The translations under genes were made by a program, and so were the position numbers. DNA of 64,000 nt from Melanocharis versteri (taxonomy: Eukaryota > Chordata > Aves > Passeriformes > Melanocharitidae): assembly GCA_013397845.1 (NCBI GenBank), contig VZTG01006671.1, positions 315,373 through 379,372 of the forward strand, given 5' to 3'. Shown piece after piece: positions 12,136 through 22,172 of the stretch. A model generated the notes under the pieces. That model searched no databases, was not told the origin of the DNA, and saw only the letters and a list, made by a program, of their open reading frames with translations. The number at the start of each line of letters is the position of its first letter. Within the stretch, counting starts at the first letter, position 1.

Positions 12136-15100
12136 AGTTCACAAAATCTGGAGTAAATTCTGCACACTTCAGCCATAGCTGGAGATTTTTCCTGATGGTC
12201 ATGCTGCATCATTAGGGAAGAGTAGAGGAATCCACGGCTTCCTCCCATGACCCAGCAGTGTTCACCTCCCAATACAGTTTCCATTTCTTTAGTCTCACAG
12301 CAATCTCCAGCTGAAAAAAGCCCTACAGGCCAAAGAAGCAGCTCTGGTTGCTCTGTGTAAACCATGTCCAGAGCCCAGGGTCAGGAGAACATCTTACCAC
12401 AGCTGATGGCTCTGGACAAATCCTATCCAAATATCTGGCCATTCCAGCCTGGGGTTTCTCTTTTACCGATGAATCCAATCTTCATTCCCATGAAGAATTT
12501 TTTTTCCCCCCACCTTTTTCCAGCAGTTCTGCCTGTGGTGCATTGAGGTGTGACACAGACGTGCAGCTCTGCTGGGGCTGGAGGAGGCTCCCAGGTGATT
12601 CCTGTGGCAGTCTGGCTCTGGTCAGTGCTGTGGCCACCAGCTCCAGGCTCCTCCTTGGAGACTCCTGGGCATTGCTGGCAGTGAGGAACTGCTGGGTTTT
12701 ACCCTCCTGGGTCTCTTCCATCTCTGCCTGACCTCTCCCCTGCCTCCTCAGGATTGCTCCCTGCGGCACCTTGGCGAGTTCCCCGCACGGTTAAAGGCTG
12801 AACTGACCCAAGTGATGGGAGAGGGGAGCGGCCGCGGCCTCTCAGGAGTGAAATATGGCTTTGTGTCTGCAAAGAGGTTAAAGCTGCTCCCCAGCAAGAG
12901 CAGCGGAAGGAAATGCCCTGTAGCTAAGTTTCATTTTGGTGTACAGTATGAGAACATGTGCAACCCATTACAATAAAGCCCTTGCTGGAAAATGCCTAAC
13001 CTATGCACTGTAAAACCTAATTAAGGGATTCCTTAAAAAACACTGTTACCAACCAGTATCAAGGAGTGGATAATGAGAGGCTGCTTTGTGTAATCCAACC
13101 CTTTATCTTTAGGCCTTGGGGGTGTCCATGGCCAGGCTCTGTCCCCTGGTTGTTGCTGAGGCCTTTATTGCAGCAGTAAGAAATACTCCACCATCCCTCG
13201 TAAAGCTGACCGGCTCCACTGCACTTTCCTAACAGATACAATGCCAGTTCCTCAGGCACAGCAGCTTGCTGTGACCTTGGGCATGGGGTTTCTGAAAGCG
13301 CTGGGGGGATCTGTGTCCAGCCCAACCAGGAACTGAGGCTGAGGCTCAGAGGGAGATGAAGAAGGACAGGGAGAAATGGGAATGCGGGAGGTTGTCTTTC
13401 TCCAAAACCTTCCCCAAGCCCAGAGCCATTTTCCTGCTACTTTTGCCAGCTGACATTAGCTGTTCCAGCATGGATGGAAAGGATGTAAGGCTTTTCCTCA
13501 ACGCCTCAATGCTGGAATGGTGGAGCCTGGCCTGAGCAGTTTCCCAGTCCAGCAGACCCCTTCCAGGACACGCAGAGAGTGCAGCATCCCTGCTGTCATG
13601 CAGAAACTCTGGTTTGCAATAACTACACTTCTCCAAATGTGTAAACCAAACCAACTACCCCTTTGATGCATTGGTACTCCTGTCATCTAACCTCCATTTA
13701 TTTTTGGCCTTTTTTTTTTTGGTGAAGCCAGGCCCAGTGCAGCAGTTACCTAATTCCTATGTGCTCTCATAAGGACAGACTCCATCCAGGCAGATCCCAG
13801 CTCCTCACCTCATCCCTCTGCTACCCTTCAGAGCCTCTGAGGGACTTCCTTCCACTCTCACAAACCAGACAAAACCACTTAGAGGAGTCTGGAGGTTTGG
13901 TATAGGGTCTAACACATCCTCAAACCCCAGCTGAGGTAGACAGGTGAGGTCTACTAAGCTGGAACATGCTTGGGACTGTGAGTGGACTTGTTGCAGGCCG
14001 TGAAAATGGGCAGGTGTTTTTGCAGGCCAGATAACCTGCAAACATCTTTCTTGCCATTAAACTCACAACATTATCAAACATATTTCCTGTTGTGGTCGTG
14101 GCCATTTATTTGACCCTTCATTAGGTTCAAAACAAGGAGCTCCCTGTCTGTATGTAGGAAAATCCATCAGGAGCAGAGGCCAAACCTCTGTTATCACTGT
14201 CAGCATCTCCCTGTCGAGCTCAGCAGCTGGGCCTGAGAGCTAAGCTGTTTTACAATAACTGTAATTAGTCATTTTTATGGTGTGCTCATTTGCAATATCC
14301 TAGGTAAGGATCTGTCAATGTTTTCATTATGTACCCTTCTGTTTCCAGGGGTTTATAACCAGCCCATAAAAACACACTCGAAGGCAAAGCTTGCCACATA
14401 AATTCTCAGCAGAGAACCTGTTTTTGTTTTTGTTTTGTTTTTGTTTTGCTCTGTCACTCATAAATATGACTTTCAAACATGTGGTAAATATAGAAAAGTT
14501 CAGGTGGCTTCTTCAAGCATGTGTTTAACCAGGTTTTAGTTTGGCAGAGACATATTGCGAAGGGGAATAATTTCTGTGGCTTTAGGGTAGCCTGAAAATG
14601 AGAAGCTGGGTGTAATTGAACAGAAAGACTATCTGTGAGCTGGCATCTGGATTTAGGGCTCTATTCACTGCACAAGCTGTGCAGGAATTGCTGACTCTGT
14701 AACTGCAGGAGGGCAGTTACATCTCTCTGCCTTCAGCTCACACAGTGCACATTCAGACTCACATCCAGAAGCTGCACCCAACACTCAATTTTTATACCTG
14801 CACATCCAAGCAAGGGGTCGATTTTAGATGAAATTAGGTTAGAAACAGGAAGCTCGGTAGATAAATAGAAGAATGGAGTTTCAGAAGGGATTTTAGGTGG
14901 ATGAGGGTTTGACCATGTTAAAGTGCCTACAGGCCTGATGATCTGCACTCATTTTTAGTGTGATTGGAAGCAAAAATTCATGTCAATGTTTAAGGTTTCC
15001 TGTAAAAACCAGGATGTGGCACAGTGCTTATTCCCTAAGCAATTCAGTGCAAGGAGCTTTATGACATAAAAGCATTAAATTGTACCCGTCAGGCAACACA

Positions 15101-17074
15101 AGAAGTTGTCTCACTCAGTGGTATCACTTCTTTATAAAAGCTTTCTCTGCTTCCAGCAATTAGTGGTGGCTGAGCTGCAGCATCTGCTGCTTGTCACCAT
15201 GCTGGTGGTGTCCCAAAATTCCCCCTGGCACATCCAGCCGAGTGACAGGAGAGAATCCTCCGTTTGGGGCAGCTGTCCTGCCACCAGAGACTCCTCGCTT
15301 GGGAGACACCAAAGGATGAACAGGCTTCAAGGACTCAGGATCAGTTAAGAAGATTTTCCGTGTATCAAAGGCCAAGTTTTGCAACCCTTTCCTTACATGA
15401 AACACAAAGAACTGATTTATCTCCCTCAAGAGCAAGGGCTACAAAATCTGCTCCTCATCTTCTTTTGATGACTTTGCGGTATGTTTCTGTGATCCTTGGT
15501 CTGATCCTTTTAATTTCAAAAGCTTTAATCAAAACCTCTTAACAATACATCCACTCACTGGTTTTGCGGTTTACATTTAATTCTGATTGATTTTTTTAAA
15601 AGGATGGTTGCATTAAGATGCTTCTGCTGGAGTGATTCATTAATATATGCCTGGGATGGCACAACCCCACTCAGGCTGAAGCGTTGTGTTGACAGACCAC
15701 TAAAATAATACCCTGTGTGGGACTTCCCAGGGGGAAAATAGAGCTTTTACCAGGGAGACCTTAAACCCTTCTAACAAGGGAAGGCCTGGAGCCCCAGGTA
15801 TAACACAGAACACATCACAGGGCTGTGGACCACTTGCTCTGTGTGTTTCTGGTGACAGCTCTGAGGTGCAGTTTGGGTTCCCCTCGTCTGGGATGAAGCG
15901 ACATCAATTCGTCCTGGTGTGCAATGAAAGTGGGGCGAGTTACTGCCAGATGGATTAAAATAATATTAAAATGATAGGATCTGGTTTGCAGGTTTAATGA
16001 CAGGATTAGTGAGGGAGAGCCCCTTTTGTAGGAATGCTGCCTTGTCAGAGGGAGGAGAGTGGCCGCATGTGATTGCATTTAACTGGAGGCACTTGGCTGG
16101 TGTCTCTGAAAGCTGGTCTGCTCGCTGCCCTGGATATAAAAAATGTTGAGTAACTGCCTTATTTTTATTAACTCAAATACAGACTTGATTGCAAAAGTCC
16201 AAACAATGCAAAAGATCAACAGTTTGTGCAGCTTAAAATCACAGCTTCTTCCTTTGGCCGGGGCTCTGCGGAGTCACAGCATCTTGACAAACATATGAGT
16301 CAATTGAAGCGGTATTATCTTTTCAAGATTGACTTTTGACATTTGTTTCTCTAGAATCAAAAATATTATTAATTTCCTCCAAGCTCCTCTCTTCAGCATC
16401 TTTGCCAAGAATCATGTCTAGCATGGAAAAGAAAGTAGATTTACATAGGAAAAAAAAAATGGTCTTGGTTAATCTAAGTGCAATGATTTGACGACAAGGG
16501 AGGGGTTAGCCTGGGCCCAAATTAATGTCATATTTTAACACAGAAATGAAACAGGTGGCAAACAAGTTTTAAATGGAGTAATAAAAATGGCCGTGAAAGT
16601 TTATTTTCTTTCAGCTGCATAATGATAGGAAAGGCTGTTTCATGAACTAGGAGAGAATTTAGGGAGCAGGTGTATGCGGGGTAAAAGAGCTCTAGGTGCA
16701 GATTCTGCAGGGGCTGATGCAAAAGGACAGCTGCTGCCTGCACCCTGATGCCTGGGCTGCTGTGAGCTCAGGTGTGAGGGTCTGTCCCTCAGGAGGTCAC
16801 TCACGGGGAGTTAGGGCAGTGCTGAGTGGAGAGACAGGGATTAAGGCATGCAGGGAGCTGGGAATGCTCCCCAGATGTGCTGCTGGGGCACGGAGGGGTC
16901 ATAATGAATGAAGCTGTGATGGGTAGGATCGTGCAGCTGGGGTATGAACCAGCACAGGGCTGCATTTCTCTCCTTGATACTCACAGAGTGGGGCCAGAGC
17001 AGTGAGAGGCTGGGTGCTCACAGGTGAGGTGGTCGTGCCTTTCATTTTCCTGCCCATCCCAGATAGCAGCGTGT
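12136..17074. other. Unique non-coding sequence
   Basis: No gene is recognised. The stretch contains a T/G simple repeat near 14.42 kb and a repeat-free AT-rich stretch at about 16.14-16.40 kb with several A/T-rich factor-like motifs. A weak MIR-like phrase near 13.27 kb was not accepted. Open frames are short and without domain character. At the right edge the sequence runs directly into the 17-bp minisatellite. Confidence 0.55.
14420..14448. repeat. (TTTTTG)n-type simple repeat
   Basis: A run of T4-T5 blocks separated by single G residues, about 29 bases long. It is a short pentamer/hexamer microsatellite with no associated element visible. Confidence 0.8.
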
Positions 17075-17718
17075 CCTGCATCCCTGTGCGTCCTGTGTCC
17101 CTGTGTGTCCTGCATCCCTGTGTGTCCTGCGTCCCTGTGCGTCCCGTGTCCCTGTGTGCCCTGCATCCCTGTGTGTCCTACATCCCTGTGTGCCCNATCC
17201 TACATCCCTGTGTGTCCTACATCTGTGTGCCCTGCATCCCTGTGCGTCCTGCGTCCCTGTGTGCCCTGCATCCCTGTGCGTCCTGCGTCCCTGTGTGCCC
17301 TGCATCCCTGTGCGTCCTGCGTCCCTGTGTGCCCTGCATCCCTGTGCGTCCTGCGTCCCTGTGTGCCCTGCATCCCTGTGCGTCCTGCGTCCCTGTGTGC
17401 CCTGCATCCCTGTGCGTCCTGCGTCCCTGTGTGCCCTGCATCCCTGTGCGTCCTGCGTCCCTGTGTGCCCTGCATCCCTGTGCGTCCTGCGTCCCTGTGT
17501 GCCCTGCATCCCTGTGCGTCCTGCGTCCCTGTGTGCCCTGCATCCCTGTGCGTCCTGCGTCCCTGTGTGCCCTGCATCCCTGTGCGTCCTGCGTCCCTGT
17601 GTGCCCTGCATCCCTGTGCGTCCTGCGTCCCTGTGTGCCCTGCATCCCTGTGCGTCCTGCGTCCCTGTGTGCCCTGCATCCCTGTGCGTCCTGCGTCCCT
17701 GTGTGCCCTGCATCCCTG
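17075..17718. repeat. 17-bp minisatellite with 34-bp higher-order unit
   Basis: The array is built from 17-mers of the form CCTGCATCCCTGTGCGT and CCTGCGTCCCTGTGTGC. From 17231 to 17706 these two variants alternate as a 34-bp dimer repeated 14 times with no indel and no substitution that I could see, followed by a partial copy. The left part (17075-17230) holds about nine individual 17-mers with scattered substitutions, one copy shortened to 15 bases, and an interruption containing an N at 17196. The two variants differ only at three positions, two of them CpG versus TpG or CpA. All three frames on one strand, and frames on the other, stay open because no unit contains a stop, so the Cys/Pro/Ala/Val-rich or Arg/Asp/Gly/His-rich peptides are artefacts. 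A variable-number repeat is likely. Confidence 0.95.
17196..17196. other. Single ambiguous base inside the minisatellite
   Basis: One N breaks the repeat phase between an incomplete 17-mer (CC at 17194-17195) and the AT that precedes the next copy. This is a likely assembly join, and repeat units may be missing here. Confidence 0.85.
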
Positions 17719-19730
17719 CAGGGGAGCAGCCCTGACTGTGCACAAAGACACCTTTCCTCCCATTCACAGGACCTTGTGCTGTGCCATACCAATATAACAA
17801 AATATCTGCCTCGTGGTGCAACTCTTGTCTCTACAGAAGCCCTTGGCTGTGGCCCTTTATCTCAGCTGGCTGCCTCCAGGGCTCCTTAGAGCTCCCCAGC
17901 AAAGCACAGTGCCACTCAAATCAGGCTCTGGAGTTTGTACTAAAAGTTTTCTAGTGATTTTGGAAGAGGAGCCCTTGAGCTACTGAAGAAGTTTCATTTT
18001 GCATTTTCTTTCCATCTCTCGATCCAGATACTTACAGGTCTCTCAGCACCTCCACACCTGAGTGCCCCTGACAATCCTACACCAGGGCTGCTTGGACACT
18101 GCTGCCAGAGGGCTTTGGCCATTAAAAACCCAGAGTGTTCATGAGGAGCTCTCTGTTTCTGCCAAATGTAATGGTTTTTGGTGTTTTTTAATAAGAAAAA
18201 ACTATTTTACTTTGAAGGGAGATCTGAGCATTTTCTACAAAAGGCCAGGAGAGACCTGAGGCCAGAAGACATTCCCACGCAGCCATAGCTGAATGACAAG
18301 CAATTTTTTAAAAAAGCATTTCTGAACAGAGATTTTCTTTTTCAAAGACTTTACTGCTGTAAGTTCATGTGAGAAAGGATTTGGCTGTCTTGGAGTGGGG
18401 CAGATTTGGAAACTCTTCTCCAGGTGACCACTTTGAAGCCTCTTAAAAGTCCTGTAAATTAAGCCAATCTCAGTTCAAAACCCAGAATAATTTTGCCTGC
18501 ATCAGAAGAAAGTGATCAAACTCAGTGCTCTTGCTGGCTGTCCCTGAAGAAAAGTCCCTGACTAAATGAGCCATGAAAACTGAGCTCTCACTGTGCTTCA
18601 TCCAGCCAAGGCCTGCGCCATAATTTTTTTAGGAAAGCACTGGGAAAGTTTGTTCTGGGTCTATACAGAGTGTTTACATCTTCATAACTGTCCAGCCAGC
18701 CCCTTTCAGGGGGCCTAAACTCTGTATATGAAAGAAAATAATTCCCTCCTGTCCTATACCAAGCGCCATGGACCTGAAAGAGTGAGGGAGCATTGCACCC
18801 TGGAAGAAAATAAAAGGGTGAAAAAACTCTTAAAGTGCATTTATGTAGGATATTCTGAGGTATTTCTGTCTTCATCACATACATTCATGACTTGTCACTG
18901 CAGAATTATTCACCATGCCCCTGCTAAAATACTGCTTCAGATTCCCTTTTCACCAATGGGTTTTTAACTCTTTTCAGCTCAGTTGCTTGAATTAGTATTC
19001 AGATAATATATGTATTAACTAGTATAGGCTTGCTTGCTTCTCCATCAATATCAATGAAATTCACTCCTGTCCCTTTGATAGACCAACTTGCTGCATCGGT
19101 GAATTTAAGGAAAGCTGAACTTGATTGCTAAGCTGTGATGGGGAACACAGACTTAAAGCAGCAAGCTGAGTTTTGGATCCTCTTTCTCCCTAAAACACGA
19201 AACCACTTTCAGCTGGGGCTGCCCAGCTCCACCAGCTGAAGCCACTCTAGAAAAACCACCAACACACAGCTGCATCCTGGAGGGGCACCTCTCCCTGGGC
19301 TCAGCTGCTCCCTGTCTGGCCACAAAATTTACCCCAATTAGCAGCCCTGGAGGCAGGGGAGCTGTCAGGTGGCTGACAGGAAACTTCAGGTGTAATAAAA
19401 AATTAGTCTGGGGAAACGTCAGGCCAGCGCTGGTTTCCGCCAAAAGGTTCTGCGAGGTTCTGGGAGAGGCAGGGGGAAGCTGCTGGGTGCAGGAGGTGAG
19501 AAGTGATGTCCTTTTTCCTCGGTGACAGGCGGGTGGCTGGGGTAGCACCCGGCAGCTGGAGCAGCATCGCGTGCTCCTGGTAGGAGCGAGACAATAAAAC
19601 TTCCTCCCGTCTCCCAGGCTCCGCAGCTTTCTGATGTCAACAACAGCAGCAGGAGGCCTCAGGCACGTTCCCGGCAGCTGATCGTATTTATCAAGTTCAT
19701 GTTCCTTGCTTTTTCTCTCTTTTTTTTTTT
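17719..19730. other. Unique non-coding sequence
   Basis: No gene or repeat is recognised beyond short homopolymers. Around 19.04-19.09 kb the phrase ATATCAATGAAATTCACTCC resembles a widespread old amniote repeat motif centred on 'attgacttcaatgg', but the match is too short to assign. From about 19.4 kb the sequence becomes more GC-rich up to the N gap. Confidence 0.5.
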
Positions 19731-19768
19731 NNNNNNNNNNNNNNNNNNNNNNNNNNNNNNNNNNNNNN
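19731..19768. other. Assembly gap (38 N) in a poly-T tract
   Basis: Thirty-eight N bases are flanked by T runs on both sides: ten T on the left, TC plus a long T run on the right. Homopolymer read-through failure is the likely cause. The gap size may be an estimate. A long minus-strand open frame across this point exists only because N codons are not stops. Confidence 0.95.
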
Positions 19769-22149
19769 TCTTTTTTTTTTTTTCCTTCGTTAACTCTCGA
19801 GGTCCGGGAGCCACACGATGGCCCCGTTCCAACTGCAGCCCCTCTGAGGATACAGAAATGTGTGCTGGGGGCTGGAGCAGGGACATGCTTTCTCCATGTG
19901 AGCCAAAGAACAAACAGCAGAGCCCTCCACGGGGACTGATTGTTGACATGTTTATGATGATGAAGTGGGGTAGAACTCTCAAAGGGGGATGCTAGAAATG
20001 AAGAAGTAAAGCGTGGCACTGCTGAGGGCCTATATAATGCTAAATATTGTAGGAAACTGCAGTTTCTTCCTATTTGTGACCACTTCACTGAGCAGTTAGG
20101 GAAGTCCCTTCCCAGCCGTACATCACACGTTCCCCATTTGGAGCTGTAACCCCCCAGCAGGCGCCATGAGCACGGAGAGAGCAGACTAAAGTTACTCTGC
20201 CGTAATTTATAGCCCTGCTCCAAAAGTGTGAAAGATACGACCCCGTTTGCCTGGAAATCCTACCCAGGGGACAGCTTGCAGACCCAAAGCGGGGATTGGG
20301 ATACCCTGGCTGGCTGGGGATTGCCACTTTGCTTGGGGTCACCTGCAAAAGCACTTCATCTTCCTCTGCTGTGTGCACTGTGTGTCTGTGCTGTGGGCCC
20401 TGGGTCTGCTGCCCAAGGTCAAACCTCCCACCTGGCGTTTGAAGGATGAGCGTGGGTTGAATTCTCCCTCGTGGCGATGCACATTCTCCTGTCTTCGTGA
20501 CTCTGTGGGCTGTGCTGCTCCCGAGACCGAGCTGATGGGTTTGATGGGAACATCCCTGCACACCCCACTGCCCAGCACTGTGCTGGCTCCTCGTTCGAGC
20601 CCATAATCGGGTCAGGGTAATTGTTCCAGCCTCTGCTGGTCTCCACCTTGCACCCTGCAAGGTCTCTAGCTGAAAAGGCCGTAGGGGGAGAGCAGCTCTC
20701 CCAGATTTCCAGCTACACTCTGAGACTCTGAAACTGGGGATCAGCACAGCTTTGGCCAGGGAATGTGTGCCTGTCCATAGCCAGGTCTGGCCAGAGGTGG
20801 TCAGCTGGGACAGTGCCCAAGGCATGGTGGCCATTACAGCTTTAGATTATTCAGCTTGTGTTTGGTCAGCCCAAAACGTGAGAGGGGACAATTTGCTCTT
20901 GCCTGTGCAGACCAAGCAAGGACTTTCTCCAAGATACTCCAATTCCTTCTCCTGGGTTGCTCTCAAGCTGAGCAGCTCCAACTCACGTGTAATTTCTGCC
21001 TCTGAGCCTGCTCAGTGCTGCAAGAGCTGTTTGAAAGCAAAACAGAAAAAGAAATGTTCACAGGCTGTGTTCTGCAGGGTCAATGGTGCTGTTATCTTCC
21101 ATGAATCCTGCTGGCTGACTCTGAGCACACCTTGTGTGGGGGCAGAGCCGCTTTCACCATGAAGAAAAGAAAACCCCCATCTTTTTCAGACAATATTTCA
21201 GTGTCTTAAACTGCTCTGGGTTTCCCTCTGGGCCTCTTGAATGTATGAGGTGGGAGTTGATGGCTATGCCTCAGTCTGAATTCTGCTGCTACTGTACTGG
21301 GGCTGTGTGTCTATTGCTGGGATGATAGGCTTTGGGCAGGCACTTTTCCTCCAAAATTTAGTGGTTTTTTTTCAGAACCATGGGTTTGGACTTTTTGTCT
21401 CTAATAGAAAATTTATCTTCTCAACAATTAAGGGGAATTGTCTGTAGGAAAGTGACAGTTGGGCTATGTAATGGTGTCTCTCAAAATAATCACTACATGA
21501 GGACTTGTAATTTTAGAACATCACAAAGTGATGCATTTCCCCCAGAAAGCAGAATAAACATTGGCATTTTCTCTTTATTGTAGTGTGGTAGAACCTGTGT
21601 TTCTGTACCTGTCTTTTGGCCCACCAGTGTGTTGTCCTTCATTTCTAAGAGCATGTCAGCCTTGCTGGAAGCCACTGTGTTTGCACTCCCATTTCCTATC
21701 TCTCAGCTTACAGCCCCACTGCAGGGCTCCTGATTTCCCCATCTCTGGCTTCTTTCATCTCTTGAATATTCCTGAGCTATACTGAGGCTCCCAACCCCCA
21801 GCTGATATCAGCAACCACCCCACTGACATTCCAGTCCAGCTCTATTTCTAGACCTGTGCATGGGAAGGACCACCTGAAAAGCACATTAAACTGCTTTCTT
21901 TACCTTTTTTTTCTGTGCTTTTCACAGCATCTCCAGTTTTACAATCCTCTGAACTGTAGCATTTCTCCTGGATCTTTTAAGTGGATGTTAGGGGAGTTAG
22001 ACCTGGATTATTTCAGTGGTTCCTCCACCTTTTAAGAAACATGACAGCTGAGAACTCTGCACCCTCTGTTTATAGCCCTGTCAGGCTGAAATCCTCCCAC
22101 ACCTGCCTGTATGAATGACTTTTTCAGCTGCATTTCCATGCCATGGGAG

Positions 22150-22172
22150 GCACCTCTGGGGCCCAGAGGTGC
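22150..22172. other. Perfect 23-bp odd palindrome
   Basis: Arms GCACCTCTGGG and CCCAGAGGTGC are exact reverse complements around one central G. The 11-bp perfect arms and minimal spacer could extrude as a cruciform, or form a dyad binding site. No flanking extension or target duplication was seen, so it is not assigned to a transposon end. Confidence 0.6.

Noticed and set aside
13196..13300. MIR-like phrase GCTGTGACCTTGGGCATG
   Set aside because: Only about 15 bases match the SINE core and the flanks do not follow in order. Too weak to list.
17075..17718. Possible CRISPR-like array
   Set aside because: The units are contiguous with no unique spacers, and the sequence is vertebrate. It is a minisatellite.
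17002..17889. Open frame of 295 codons rich in Cys, Pro, Ala, Val
   Set aside because: It is the stop-free reading of the 17-bp minisatellite. Equivalent frames exist in other phases and on the other strand, and one codon contains N.
19153..20223. Minus-strand open frame of 356 codons
   Set aside because: It crosses the 38-base N gap, where unknown codons cannot be stops. The two halves show no shared domain or codon pattern.
21590..22110. Possible further CR1-like fragment
   Set aside because: Some wording seemed familiar, but no ordered series of CR1 words or ORF2 peptide could be shown.
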